Of a stretch of DNA of 64,000 bases, positions 26,475 through 37,800 are shown piece by piece (position 1 is the stretch's first letter; every line of letters starts with the position of its first letter). Position numbers and translations under genes: made by a program. Source of the DNA: Arthrobacter sp. SDTb3-6 (GTDB lineage: Bacteria > Actinomycetota > Actinomycetes > Actinomycetales > Micrococcaceae); the NCBI RefSeq assembly GCF_013376095.1, contig NZ_JAAMFN010000004.1:1-64000 (forward strand), in the 5' to 3' direction. The notes under the pieces are model-generated. The model did no database searches and had not been told where the DNA came from. It saw nothing but the letters and a program-made list of their open reading frames with translations.

Positions 26475-27230
26475 ATGCATGGACGTGTGATGGACCGCAG
26501 GCGGTGGGTGCGTTGGGGCGTGCTGCCCTGGCTGGCCCTGGCGGCCATCCTGGCGCTCGCCGGCTGCGAGGGCGTTGCGGACCCGGGAAATGCCGCCGCC
26601 GCGAACCCCGCCGCCACGGCGTCCAGGCCCCACAAGGTGGTGGTGGTCGGCGATTCCTTCAGCACCGGCTACGGGTCGTCGGCCGAGGACGCCTGGCCGA
26701 GCCTGATCAGCGCCGCACCCTTGGATCCGGACGACAACTTTGACGTCGTCAACGTCTCCCACAACGGCAGCGGCTACGTGACGGTCGGGGACAACAACTC
26801 AACCTTTGGCGCCCAGGTGCAGCAGGCCGTCACGGCAGACACGCAGCTGGTGGTGTTCTTCGGCTCCGAAAATGACATGGGCCATTCCAAGGCGGGCATT
26901 GCCGCGGCCGCGAGTGCCGCCTACGCCGCCGTCAAGGCCAAGTCCCCGCACGCCGTGGAACTCGTGGTGGGGCCGCCCACGTACACCAGCGCGCCGGAGG
27001 CCGCACGCCTTGACGTCAGGGATGCGCTGGAACAGGCCGCCTCGGACTCCGGTGAGTTGTTTGTGGACCCGATCCAGCAGGGCTGGTTCATCGGCAAGGT
27101 GGCCGAACTGGTGGGGCCGGACGGCGACCACCCGACGGCGGCCGGGCAGCGGTACCTCCAGGCGCAGCTGGAAAAGCTTATCAAGGAGGCAGTGGAAACG
27201 CTGCCCGCCCCTACGGTCAAGGCCAGGTAG
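26475..27230 (+). CDS. SGNH/GDSL-hydrolase-like lipoprotein
   Basis: A 251-residue secreted lipoprotein with esterase fold. The signal is RRRWVRWGVLPWLALAAIL followed by a lipobox LAGC, so Cys is the expected lipidated N-terminus. Block I is VVGDSFSTGYGS (nucleophile Ser), block II Gly is in VSHNGSGY, block III is FGSEND (Asn), and block V is DGDHPTAAG (Asp and His), so the catalytic set is complete. The start ATG 26475 has AGGG just upstream; ATG 26490 is an alternative. The esterase gene follows 6 bp later. Substrate unknown. Confidence 0.8.
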   Translation: MHGRVMDRRRWVRWGVLPWLALAAILALAGCEGVADPGNAAAANPAATASRPHKVVVVGDSFSTGYGSSAEDAWPSLISAAPLDPDDNFDVVNVSHNGSGYVTVGDNNSTFGAQVQQAVTADTQLVVFFGSENDMGHSKAGIAAAASAAYAAVKAKSPHAVELVVGPPTYTSAPEAARLDVRDALEQAASDSGELFVDPIQQGWFIGKVAELVGPDGDHPTAAGQRYLQAQLEKLIKEAVETLPAPTVKAR

Positions 27231-27236
27231 GCCGCC

Positions 27237-28166
27237 GTGGGAGCGAAGGCACGGGCCCGGCCTGATACGCGCATCACCAGCCGGCAGATCACCGTCGACG
27301 GCCGGGAGCGCACGTTCTGGACGACGACGGCGGCCGGCCAGGAAACGCCGGGTGCGCCGTCGGCGGTGCTGCTGGTGCTGCACGGCTCAAGCCAGACGGG
27401 ACTGCAGGTGCGGTCCTTCAGCGGCAAGAGCTTTGACACGCTCGCGGCGGGCGGCCACGTTGCCGTGGTCTACCCGGACGGGCTGAAGAAGGCGTGGAAC
27501 CATGCCACCCGCGACGCCCACACGGTGGACGACGTCGCCTTCATCACCGCGCTGGCCGACCACTTCCACGCACTCTACGGGCCCGTCCCGGTGATCGCCG
27601 CCGGCTACTCCAACGGCGGGCAGATGGTGATCCGGCTGATCCATGAAATTCCGGACAGGCTCCACGGCGCCGCGATCGTCAGCGCCACCCTGCCGCGTCC
27701 CGGCGGGCTGGCCTTTGCAGACAAGGCACAGCCACTGCCAGTGCTGCTGATCCACGGCACCCGCGACCTCGTGGTGCCGTACCGCGGGGAAGGCACCCTG
27801 TGGGGCCGCTGGGCACGCAACCCCGGGCCGTCGGCGCTGGAGACGGCCGAATACTTTGCCCGCCGCAACGGCATTACGGAGGCTCCCGTGCAAACCGCCC
27901 TGCCGCACCGCCCGGAGAGCGGGCGCACCTGGGTCCGGGGCCTGGCCTTTGCACAGGCAGGGCGCGCACCCGTCACGCTCTACACCGTGGTGGGCGGCGG
28001 GCACGTGGTGCCCAACCGCCGCAAGCGCGCCATCTTCGTGCTGGGCCGCACCACCCAGGACCTGAGCGCCGTGGAGGCCGTGGCGGACTTTTTCCCCGTG
28101 CTGAGGACGCCCGACGGCGTTGCGCCCGGACCGTCCCCCGCCCCCGGCACCCCAACGGACCCCTGA
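27237..28166 (+). CDS. PHB-depolymerase/LpqC-like alpha/beta hydrolase
   Basis: A 309-residue alpha/beta hydrolase of the polyhydroxybutyrate depolymerase/feruloyl esterase group. The nucleophile elbow is GYSNGG; the oxyanion HG is in LLVLHGSSQTG; the acid Asp is in IHGTRDLVVPY; and the His is in GGGHVVPNRRK. The start is GTG 27237, six bases past the lipoprotein stop. No signal peptide is apparent, so unlike LpqC it appears cytoplasmic or non-classically exported. The acyl substrate is unknown. Confidence 0.8.
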   Translation: MGAKARARPDTRITSRQITVDGRERTFWTTTAAGQETPGAPSAVLLVLHGSSQTGLQVRSFSGKSFDTLAAGGHVAVVYPDGLKKAWNHATRDAHTVDDVAFITALADHFHALYGPVPVIAAGYSNGGQMVIRLIHEIPDRLHGAAIVSATLPRPGGLAFADKAQPLPVLLIHGTRDLVVPYRGEGTLWGRWARNPGPSALETAEYFARRNGITEAPVQTALPHRPESGRTWVRGLAFAQAGRAPVTLYTVVGGGHVVPNRRKRAIFVLGRTTQDLSAVEAVADFFPVLRTPDGVAPGPSPAPGTPTDP

Positions 28167-28443
28167 GCCGCACCCGCCACTGCCCGGCAAACAATCCACC
28201 GCGATAAACCCACCGAGTGGAGCAATCCGGTAGCATGACAGTGCACCGAACCGCCGCGCCCTCCACCAACCCCGGGCCGGCACCGCCGGGAACAGGCTGC
28301 GGCACGGCGGATCCGTGCCGGGCGTGACATCCCGGGAACGCTGCACGGCAGGTCGGGGGACCGGCGGCAGCAGCCCGCCAGGCACGGCAGTCAACCATTG
28401 GTTTACCTCCGGCCGCCATCAGCCGGAACAGCAAGGGTCTCTC

Positions 28444-31400
28444 ATGGCATTGAACAGGTTGCTCCCCACCTCAACCAATAGACGGCAGGTTTTTACGGCG
28501 TCGGCCGCCCTGGCCGTCTGCGCCGCAGTGGTTGCCGGCGCCATGGCCTACCCGGGGTTCACCACCGCCGACGTGGCCCTGAACGACGGCAGCGTGTGGG
28601 TGACCAACCATTCGGACGGGCTGGTGGGCCACCTCAACGACCAGTCCCAGGTGCTCGACGGCGGCTTCACGGCCACGGCGGCCGGCTTTGACGTGGTCCA
28701 AAACGCCGGCAACGTTTTCATGTCCGATTCCGGGGGCACCGTGCTGAATCCCGTGGACCTGCCCCTCATGGACCAGGCGGCGGAAACCCGGCTCGGTGGC
28801 GGGATGCAGGCCTCCGCGGGCACCAACACGGTGGCCCTGACCAACCCCGGGCAGGGCAAGGTGTGGGCCGTCGCCGCCCAAAACGTGCCCTCGTTCAACG
28901 CCAGGTCCACCACGCCCATCGCCACCGGCCTCACCCACCCGGTGTCCGTCACGGCGCCGGACGACACCATCTACACGGTCGACGCGAAGACCGGCGTGCT
29001 CCTCACCACCAGCCTGAACAGCGACGGCACCGTCGCCTCCCAGGACCGGACGACGGTGGCGGGCCTGGCGGGCCTGCAGGATGTCCAATTGACCCTGGCC
29101 GGCAACCAGCCGGTGGAGTTTTCGCCGTCGGCCGGGAAACTGTTCCTGCCCGGCGGCAGGCAGGCGGCCGTGGCCGATGCCGTGGGCGCCGTGGTCCAGC
29201 AGCCTTCCGCTGACGGCACCTTTGTGGCGGTTGAGACCGGCCGGGGCCTGGCCACCCAGCCGCTGGACGGCTCGGCCGCCACGGTCCTGCCCGTACCGTC
29301 CACGGGCAAGGCCATCGCCCCCGTGGTGCAGGGCAGCTGCGTCCACGCAGCATGGTCGGGGGCCAACAAGTATGTGCGGGCCTGCGGCGGGCAGGGCACC
29401 CTGGTGGACATTCCACACGCCGGCGGACAGGCACAATTCGTGTTCCGCAAGAACCGCGACGTGGTGGTCCTCAACGACGTCAACGGCGGCAACGTGTGGC
29501 TGGTCAACCAAAACATGGTGCTCGTCAACAACTGGAACGACTTGAAGGTGAACCTGCGGCAGGCCCAGGACGCGAACAGGGATTCCGCCGACCCCAACGT
29601 CGTGAACACCCTGCCGGACCGGACCAAGCCGAACCGCCCGCCCATCGCGAAGCCGGACGACTTCGACGTCCGCGCCGGCGCCACCACGCTGCTGCCGGTC
29701 CTGTACAACGACTCCGACCCCGACGGAGACGTCCTCACGGTCCAGGGGGAACCGGAGAAGACCGCGCTCGGCACCGTCCAGCCCGTCTACGGCGGCACCG
29801 GTCTGCAGGTCACGGTGCCGCCCGGCGCCACCGGCACCCAAACCTTCAACTACACCGCCGACGACGGCCGTGGCGGCACCGCGTCCGCGCCGGTCACGGT
29901 CCACGTGGTGCCGGCGTCGGCCAACAACGCCCCGGTGTCGCGGCGCGCCACGTCCATCGTGGTCTCGCAGGGCGCGTCCATCACCCAAAATGTGCTCTCG
30001 GACATGATCGACCCCGACGGTGACGAGGTTTTCCTTGTCGGCGCCAAGGCCGGGGACGCCACCGCCCAGGTGAAGACCACCCCGGACGGCCAGCTGACCT
30101 ACGCCGACAACGGCCAAGGCTCCGGGGCCAGGTCGGTCACCATCACCGTGTCCGACGGCCGCGCCACCACGGAGAAGAAGATCTCCTTCAACGTCAAGCC
30201 CGCCGGTTCCGTGCCGCCGGTGGCGAATGCCGACCATGTGCACGTGGTGGCCGGGGAGTCCGTCAAGGTGGCCCCGCTCGCCAACGACCAGGACCCCGCG
30301 GGCGGGCAGCTGCGGCTGGCCAGCGTGGGCAGGGCGGCCACGGCCACCACCTCGGCCCCGGCCGACGACGGCACCTTCACCTTCAACTCCTCCACCCCGG
30401 GCGCCGTGTACCTGACGTACCAAGTGACCAACGGCCCGCAGAGCGCCACGGGCCTGATCCGGGTGGACGTGGTGTCCGCCGACGCCTCCAAGGCCCCCAT
30501 TGCCGTGAAGGACACGGCGATGCTGCCGGCCGGCGGCACGGCCGTGGTGGACGTCCTGGGCAATGACACGGACCCCTCCGGCGGCGTGCTGGTGGCCCGG
30601 TCCGTTGACGCGCCGGCCACGGCCGGCGTGTCCGCTGCCGTGGTGGACCACCACCTCGTGAAGATTTCCGATGTCAACGACCCCGGCCGGCCCGTGCAGC
30701 TGCACTACACCGTGGCCAACGCCTTCGGCACGTCCACGGGCATCATTGACGTCGTCCGCATACCCTCCCCGGCAACCCTGCAGCCGCCCGTCGCCAAGCC
30801 GGACACCGCCGTCGTCCGGGCCGGGGACGTGGTGCGCATCCCCGTCCTGGCCAATGATTCCGACCCCAACGGCAACACCCTCAAGAACCCTGCCATCACC
30901 CAGGCACCCGACGCCTCCCGGGGCAGGCTGTGGGTGGACCAGGACTCCCTGCGCTTCCTGGCCGGACCCAGGCCCGGACCCGTCACGGCGGTCTACAAGG
31001 TCACCAACAGCTCCGGGCAGTCCGACTCGGCAACCGTCACCATCAACATCATTGCCCCCGACCCCGCCCACAACCTCCCGCCCGCCCCGAAGGATGTCGA
31101 GGGACGGGTCATCGCCGGAGGGCAGGAACGCATCGTGGTCCCGCTGGACGGGATCGACCCCGACGGCGACTCCGTCCAGCTCACCGGAATTGACAAGGCA
31201 CCCGTGCTGGGGACCGCCGTCGCCGGCAACGGCTACATCACCTATGTGGCGGCGGGCAATTCCGCGGGCACGGACACCTTCACGTACACGGTCCGTGACC
31301 GGCTGGGCGCCTCGGCCACGGGCACCGTCCGCGTGGGCATCGCGCCCCAGGGCAGCACCAACCACCCGCCCCAGGCGCAGGACGACTACCTGACCGTCCG

Positions 31401-34400
31401 CCCCAACCGGCAGGTGGCCGTCAACGTAACGGCCCACGACACCGACCCCGACGGTGACCCGCTCGCGGTCGTGAAAAACGGCTTCCACGGCCCGTCCGCC
31501 ATGAAGCCGCGCGTGGGGGACCAGGGCGGCGTGGTGGTGACCTCGCCCGCGGAATCCGGCATTGCCACTATGGGCTACACCGTGGCCGATCCCTCCGGTG
31601 CCACGGCCCAGGCCAACATCCGCATGACGGTCAGCCCCACCGCCCCGCTCAAGGCGCCGATCGCCCGGGACGACTTCGTTACGGCCGCCCAGGCCCTGGG
31701 CAAAAACACGGTGGACGTACCGGTGCTGCGCAACGACGAGGACCCCGACGGAGTGGCCTCGGACCTGTCCGTCGCGGTCGATCCCGCGCATGCCAAGACC
31801 GCCACAGTGACTGCCTCGGGCACGGTGCGGGTCACGCTGGCACAGGCGCCGCAAATGATCCCGTACACCGTCACCGACCCGGACAGGCTCAGCTCCACGG
31901 CCATCATCTGGGTGCCCGGGCTGGGCAGCCAGTACCCCGTGCTCGCCAAGACCACACCCATCACCGTCCAGGCCGGCCAAAGTGCCACCCTCAAGCTCAA
32001 CGACTACGTCAAGGTGCGGGCGGGGCACACGCCGAGGCTGACGCAGGCGGACAGGATCACCCTGATCGGCGCCCCGTCAGCCAACGCCGCCACCGGAAAC
32101 GGCGACGGCATCATCTACCGGGCCGACCAGGACTTTTACGGCCCCGGCTCCATCACCTTCGAGGTCACGGACGGCACCGGGCCGGACGATCCCGCCGGGC
32201 TGAAGTCGACCCTGACGGTCATGACCACCGTGACGCCGGCGCCGGCAAAGAACCTGCCGCCAAGGTTCAACGGCACGCAGCTGGACGTGGCACAGGACGA
32301 ATCCGGCGTCCAGGACCTGGCCCGCCTGGCGAAAGACCCGGAAAACGACCCGCTGCAGTTCAAGCTGGCGGGGGCGGCGCCGCCGGGCTTCAAGGCCGCG
32401 CTTTCGGGCAGCCGGCTGACGGTGGCGGCCTCGGCGGACGCCAGGCCGGGGGTCAGCGGCAGCATCGCCGTGTCCGCCAGCGACGGCCACAACCCGCCCG
32501 TCACCGCCAACATCGTGGTGACCGCAACGTCGTCGACCCGGCCCAAGGCCGTGGCGAACGACGACGTGGTGCCCGACGCCCAGGCCGGCCGCCCGGCAAC
32601 CGCCAACGTCCTGGCCAATGACGTCAACCCGTTCCCGGACACACCGCTGAAGGTCATCGGCACGCAGCTGGAAAGCGGCGGCGCCGGGATCACGGTCTCC
32701 CACACCGACTCCACCGTCACCGTCAATTCCGGCCCGGACTTCAAGGGCACCGTGGTGGTCCGCTACAGCGTCCAGGACAAGACGAAGGACGCCGCCCGGG
32801 TGGTCAACGGCCGGCTCACCGTCACCATCAAGGGCCGGCCCGACACGCCACAGGCGCCGCGCATCCTGGAAGAAAAGGACAAGGCCGTATCACTGGGCTG
32901 GCCCACGCCGGCGGACAACGGTTCACCCATCACCTCCTACACCGTGGCCTGGGCCGGCGGCAGCCAGCAGTGCGGCGCCAACACCTGCGTCATCACCGGG
33001 CTGAAAAACGCCCAAAGCTACACCTTCACCGCGTCCGCCACCAACGCCGTCGGCACCTCGGCGCCGTCGGGCCCCTCCGCCACGGCCGTGCCCGATGCCG
33101 CCCCGGACGCGCCCGGCGCGCCCATGGTGACGTTTGGGGACCAATCCGTGGCGTTGTCCTGGAACACGCCCGTCGGCGACTACTCGGCCGTCACCCACTA
33201 CACCGTGGAGATCTCCCCGGCGCCGGCCGGGCAGAACCCCCAGCGGAGCGACGTGAAGGGCAACACGCTGACGTGGACGGGGCTGGCCAACGGCACCACC
33301 TACCAGTTCCGGGTCCAGGCCTGGAACAAGGCCAGGAAGCCGTCCGGCTTCAGCCCCTACTCGGCCGGCGTTGTGCCGGCCGGCAAACCCGGCAGGCCCG
33401 CGGCGCCGCAGATCAACGGTGCCACCGCCCTGGGGTCGCAGAGCCAGCTGCAGGTGGGCTGGAACCCGCCGGACAGCAACGGCGCACCGATCGCGCACTA
33501 CACCCTGCGGGTGTTGCGCGGCGGCACCGTGGTCAACACCATCCAGACCGCGGAAACCATGCAGACCGTGAACGTTGATAACTCACAGACGCCCTACAGC
33601 TTCGACGTCTCCGCCACCAACAAGGCCGGCACCGGCACCCGCAGCGCCGCGTCCACCGCACAACGGGCGGTGGGCAAGCCCGCCATGATGAACGCGCCGA
33701 GGCTGACCGCCACCAACACCAGTGGTGCCGGCGGGCAGGTCCGGGTGGACTTCACGCCGCTGTCAGCCAACCAGATGAACGGGTACTCACCCGGCGAGAT
33801 CAGCTACTGCGTCAACCTGGGCGGCACGGACCACTGCGGCGTGTCCTCCGGCGTGCTGCTGCCGGCGTCCAACGGCCAGTCCATCCGCGCAACGGTCTAC
33901 GCCGTCGGCTCCACCGGGTCCAGCTCCACGGCCGGCGACGCGTCCGCCCCGTCCAACGCCGTCACCCCTTACGGTGTGCCGTCCCAGGTGTCGGTCAACG
34001 GCGGCACCAGCAGCCGCGGTGACACCGCGGTGCACTGGAGCTGGCAGGCGCCGGCAAGCAACGGCCGTGCCATCTCCGGCTACCAGGTCAACACCGGCAG
34101 CGGCTGGAACGGGGTGGGGATGGCCACGTCCTACAGCGAGCAGACGGGCAAGAACGGCCAAAGCCGGACCCTGTCGGTGCGGGCCTGCAACCTCGGCGGC
34201 TGCGGCGCGGCCGGCTCTGCCACCTCCACGAGCGGCCCGCCCGCACAGTGGGAGACGTCGCTGAATCCCGGCGTGGTGTCGCGCAGCTGCACCGAATCCT
34301 CGCCCACCAGCCGCGACTGGAGTGCAGACCACTACTGCCAAGGAACGGGCGGCAACTGGGCCCCTTATTGGGAGTACCCGGGACAGAACATGGTGGTCAG

Positions 34401-34566
34401 GTGCTACATCAACCGCGTCGACCCGTCGGGCGCCACGCCCTATTCAAACGGCAACGTGGTGCCGTACTTCCTCATTGAGCCCGGCTCCTACCAGAACGTG
34501 GGCCGCTACGTGGAGGCCTCACACACCTATCTGGGCGGACCGCCGTCCGGGATGGGGCCCTGCTGA
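28444..34566 (+). CDS. Giant Ig/cadherin-repeat and fibronectin-III surface protein A
   Basis: A 2,040-residue envelope protein. A basic N-terminus and one hydrophobic segment (about 17-37, TASAALAVCAAVVAGAMAY) anchor or export it; residues about 40-370 are rich in NDGSVWVTN-like beta strands (propeller-like). From about 396 to 1460 there are eleven ~95-residue units, each starting like PPxAxxD and continuing VLxNDxDPDGD (Big_9/cadherin-like type; Asp-rich loops suggest Ca2+ binding). Five fibronectin-III-like domains follow (about 1467-1930), the first with a CGANTC pair, then a tail with further cysteines ending GMGPC. Start ATG 28444 follows AAGGG. It heads the type VII-like locus and is paralogous to the next gene; a surface or wall-spanning role is inferred. 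Confidence 0.88.
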   Translation: MALNRLLPTSTNRRQVFTASAALAVCAAVVAGAMAYPGFTTADVALNDGSVWVTNHSDGLVGHLNDQSQVLDGGFTATAAGFDVVQNAGNVFMSDSGGTVLNPVDLPLMDQAAETRLGGGMQASAGTNTVALTNPGQGKVWAVAAQNVPSFNARSTTPIATGLTHPVSVTAPDDTIYTVDAKTGVLLTTSLNSDGTVASQDRTTVAGLAGLQDVQLTLAGNQPVEFSPSAGKLFLPGGRQAAVADAVGAVVQQPSADGTFVAVETGRGLATQPLDGSAATVLPVPSTGKAIAPVVQGSCVHAAWSGANKYVRACGGQGTLVDIPHAGGQAQFVFRKNRDVVVLNDVNGGNVWLVNQNMVLVNNWNDLKVNLRQAQDANRDSADPNVVNTLPDRTKPNRPPIAKPDDFDVRAGATTLLPVLYNDSDPDGDVLTVQGEPEKTALGTVQPVYGGTGLQVTVPPGATGTQTFNYTADDGRGGTASAPVTVHVVPASANNAPVSRRATSIVVSQGASITQNVLSDMIDPDGDEVFLVGAKAGDATAQVKTTPDGQLTYADNGQGSGARSVTITVSDGRATTEKKISFNVKPAGSVPPVANADHVHVVAGESVKVAPLANDQDPAGGQLRLASVGRAATATTSAPADDGTFTFNSSTPGAVYLTYQVTNGPQSATGLIRVDVVSADASKAPIAVKDTAMLPAGGTAVVDVLGNDTDPSGGVLVARSVDAPATAGVSAAVVDHHLVKISDVNDPGRPVQLHYTVANAFGTSTGIIDVVRIPSPATLQPPVAKPDTAVVRAGDVVRIPVLANDSDPNGNTLKNPAITQAPDASRGRLWVDQDSLRFLAGPRPGPVTAVYKVTNSSGQSDSATVTINIIAPDPAHNLPPAPKDVEGRVIAGGQERIVVPLDGIDPDGDSVQLTGIDKAPVLGTAVAGNGYITYVAAGNSAGTDTFTYTVRDRLGASATGTVRVGIAPQGSTNHPPQAQDDYLTVRPNRQVAVNVTAHDTDPDGDPLAVVKNGFHGPSAMKPRVGDQGGVVVTSPAESGIATMGYTVADPSGATAQANIRMTVSPTAPLKAPIARDDFVTAAQALGKNTVDVPVLRNDEDPDGVASDLSVAVDPAHAKTATVTASGTVRVTLAQAPQMIPYTVTDPDRLSSTAIIWVPGLGSQYPVLAKTTPITVQAGQSATLKLNDYVKVRAGHTPRLTQADRITLIGAPSANAATGNGDGIIYRADQDFYGPGSITFEVTDGTGPDDPAGLKSTLTVMTTVTPAPAKNLPPRFNGTQLDVAQDESGVQDLARLAKDPENDPLQFKLAGAAPPGFKAALSGSRLTVAASADARPGVSGSIAVSASDGHNPPVTANIVVTATSSTRPKAVANDDVVPDAQAGRPATANVLANDVNPFPDTPLKVIGTQLESGGAGITVSHTDSTVTVNSGPDFKGTVVVRYSVQDKTKDAARVVNGRLTVTIKGRPDTPQAPRILEEKDKAVSLGWPTPADNGSPITSYTVAWAGGSQQCGANTCVITGLKNAQSYTFTASATNAVGTSAPSGPSATAVPDAAPDAPGAPMVTFGDQSVALSWNTPVGDYSAVTHYTVEISPAPAGQNPQRSDVKGNTLTWTGLANGTTYQFRVQAWNKARKPSGFSPYSAGVVPAGKPGRPAAPQINGATALGSQSQLQVGWNPPDSNGAPIAHYTLRVLRGGTVVNTIQTAETMQTVNVDNSQTPYSFDVSATNKAGTGTRSAASTAQRAVGKPAMMNAPRLTATNTSGAGGQVRVDFTPLSANQMNGYSPGEISYCVNLGGTDHCGVSSGVLLPASNGQSIRATVYAVGSTGSSSTAGDASAPSNAVTPYGVPSQVSVNGGTSSRGDTAVHWSWQAPASNGRAISGYQVNTGSGWNGVGMATSYSEQTGKNGQSRTLSVRACNLGGCGAAGSATSTSGPPAQWETSLNPGVVSRSCTESSPTSRDWSADHYCQGTGGNWAPYWEYPGQNMVVRCYINRVDPSGATPYSNGNVVPYFLIEPGSYQNVGRYVEASHTYLGGPPSGMGPC

Positions 34567-34626
34567 CCCGCTCCCGGGCCCTGGCCGGACCGGACTGACC
34601 CCGGCTCCGGCGCCCTGCCACATTGA

Positions 34627-34677
34627 CGGTGCAGCTTCGGCGGCCTGGCGGGGTTGCAGCCCGCCGAAGCTGCACCG
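34627..34677. repeat. GGTGCAGCT palindrome (copy 3) between the two giant genes
   Basis: A perfect 17-bp stem with arms CGGTGCAGCTTCGGCGG (34627-34643) and its complement (34661-34677), with a 17-nt loop, followed by GCCGAATCC as in the other copies. It lies 60 bp past the stop of giant gene A and probably ends its transcript, so gene B would need its own promoter (AT-richer stretch at 34735-34760). Confidence 0.75.
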
Positions 34678-34866
34678 CCGAATCCCGGACCCCGGTGCCT
34701 GCCATGGGGAGAAGTGTCCATTGCACGCCGAATGGATTTATGGGCACACTAAACTGGTGAGCCGTGCATCCGGCCCCGCAGCGGCGGGTGCGGATTCGCG
34801 CGGCGGGTCTTTTTCGGCAGTATTTGCATACCCGGTCCTGGGGACCGGGCGGGGGTAAGGGTTTTC

Positions 34867-37800
34867 ATGGCTTTGCAGCGCCTGGCGGGCAAAAGTGGCA
34901 GGAGGCAGCTCTTTTCGGCCTCTGCCGCCGTGGCGGTCTCGGCGGCAGTGGTGGCCGGTGCCATCATTTACCCGGGGTTCAACACCGCGGACGTGGACCT
35001 CAACGATGGCAGCGTCTGGGTCACCAACCGTGGCATGAACATGGTGGGCCATCTCAACGCCCAGTCCAAGGTGCTGGACGGCGGCTTCACGGCCACCACG
35101 TCCGGCTTCGATGTGCTCCAGCAGGGCGGCACGGTGTTCATGGACAACGATTCCGGCACGCTGCTGAACCAGGTGGACGTGCCCGCCATGGCGCTGGGGG
35201 ACGACACCGCCCTGGCCGGCTCCAAGCACGTTTCACTTGGCACGGACCTGGCCGTCATCGCCGATCCCGCCGCCGGCAAGGTGTGGGCGCTGCCGCAGGC
35301 CGGGGTGTCCTCGTTCAATGACAAGACCAGCAAGCCCCTGGCGGCGAAGAAGACCCACGTGCAGGCCGCCGTCGGGCTTAAGGACGACGGCGGCAACAGC
35401 GACGTCTTTGTCCTCGATGCGAAGTCGGCCGTCCTGACCACCTCCCGGGTGTCGGCCGACGGCACGGTCCTGGAGTCAAGGGATGCCACGATCGACGGCC
35501 TCCCCGACTCCGGCACCCTGCAGCTGACCGTGGTGGGCAACAAGCCGGTGGTGTTTGACCCTGCCGGCGGCACGCTGTTCCTGCCGGGAAACAAAAAGGC
35601 CACGGTGCCCGGCGGCGCCGACGGCAAGGTCCAGCAGCGCAGCGCGGCCGGGAACTTCGTCGCCGTGGAGACGGGCCGCGGGCTGGCCGTCCAGCCGCTC
35701 GACGGCGGCCAGGGCACCACCGTCCCGTCCGGCGCCACGGGCCGGGCCATCGCCCCCGTGCAACAGGACGGGTGTGTGCACGCGGCGTGGAACGGCGCCA
35801 ACAAATACCAGCTGTACTGCCAGGGCCAGGACCCCAAGCCCGTGTCCCTCCCCAAGGCGTCGGGGCAGTCCGACCTGGTGTTCCGGCAAAACCGGGACGT
35901 GGTGGTGCTCAACGACATGGCCGGCGGCAACGTCTGGCTCGTCAACCAAAACCTCATGCTGGTGAACAACTGGAAGGACCTCACCGCCGCCCAAAAGACC
36001 ACGGACAACGCCGAGAAGGAATCCTCGGACCCGAACGTGGTGAACACACTGCCGGACCGCACCAAGCCGAACCGCCCGCCCGTGGCCATGCCGGACAGCT
36101 ACGGCGTACGGGCCGGCAGCACCACGCTGCTGCCCGTGCTGTACAACGACTCCGACCCGGACGGGGACGTCCTGACGGTCCGCGACAGTGCGACGGCCAC
36201 CAGCCTTGGCACGGTGCAAACGGTCTACGGCGGCACGGGGCTGCAAATGGCCACCGACGCCAACGCCGCCGGCACCGAATCGTTTGCCTACACCGCCGAC
36301 GACGGCCGCGGCGGCACGGCGAAGGGCTCCGTTTCGGTCCGCGTGGTGCCGGACAGCGAAAACTCCGCGCCCGTCTCGCTGCGCGCCACCACGATGGTGG
36401 TGGCCCAGGGCCAGTCGATCACCCAGAATGTGCTGGCGGACATGATCGACCCCGACGGCGATGACATCTTCCTGGTCGGGGCCAAGCCCGGCGACGCCAC
36501 CGGCCAGGTGAAGTTCACCCCCGACGGCGAGTTGAGCTACCTGGACAACGGCCAGGACACCGGCCCCAAGACCGTCACGATCAAGGTCTCCGACAACCGG
36601 GCGGTCACGGAAAAAACCATCAAGGTCAGTGTCAAGCCTGCCGGTGCCGTCCCACCGGTCGCCAATGCCGACTACCTGCGGGTGACGGCCGGCCAGAAGG
36701 GGACCGTGGCCCCCCTGAAGAACGACCAGGACCCGTCCGGCGGCGAACTGCGGCTGGCCAGTGTGGACAAGCCCGCCACGGGCACCGTCGGCCCCATCGC
36801 CGACAACGGCACGTTTACCTTTTCCTCCGACACCGTCGGCGCCGCCTACCTCACCTACCAGGTGACCAACGGCCCGCAAAGCGCCACCGGCCTGATCCGG
36901 GTGGACGTGGTGCCGTCACAGGAGGATTCGGCCCCGATCGCGGTGAAGGACACCGCCCTGCTGCCGGTGGGCGGCTCCACCCTGGTGGACGTCCTTGGCA
37001 ATGACACAGACCCGGCCGGGGGAGTCCTCGTGGTCACGTCGGTGGACGCCCCGGCGGAGTCCGGCGTCAGCGCGAGCGTCCTGGACCACCACATCGTGAA
37101 GGTCAGCGACCTCAACGACCCCGGCCGGCCCGTGACCATCCATTACACCGTCGCCAACGGGCAGGGCACCTCAACCGGCGCCATCTCCGTGGTCCGCATC
37201 CCGGCGGCGTCAACCCTGCAGCCCCCCGTGGCGCACCCCGACGCCGTCAACGTCCGGGTGGGCGACGTGGTGCGCATCCCGGTGCTCGCCAACGACACCG
37301 ACCCCAACGGCGACGTGCTCAAGCACCCCGTAATCACCCAGGCCCCGGACACGGCTGCCGGCCGGATCTGGGTGGACCAGGACACCCTGCGCTTCCTCGC
37401 CGGCCCGACGGCGGGCAGCGTCTCCGCCGTGTACAAGGTCACCAATGATTCCGGCCAGTCGGACTCCGCGGACGTGACCATCAACGTCATCGCCGCCGAC
37501 CCCGCCCACAACCTGCCGCCCGATCCCCAGGACGTCAAGGGCCGGGTCATCGCCGGCGGGGCGGTCCGGATCCAGATCCCGCTCGACGGGACCGACCCCG
37601 ACGGCGACTCCGTCCAGCTGGCCGGCATCGACACCGCGCCCTCCCTGGGCACCGCCGTTCCGGGCAACGGGTTCATCCTGTACACCGCCGCCGGCAATGC
37701 CGCCGGGACGGACACCTTCACCTACAAGGTCCGTGACCGCCTCGGTGCCCAGGCCGTGGGCACCGTGGAAGTGGGCGTGGCCAAGGCCGGCTCCACGAAC

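Noticed and set aside
28471-32028. 1,185-codon minus-strand frame opposite giant gene A, and a similar one opposite gene B
   Set aside because: The antisense frame is kept open by the biased codons of the repeats; no start context and no recognisable domain.
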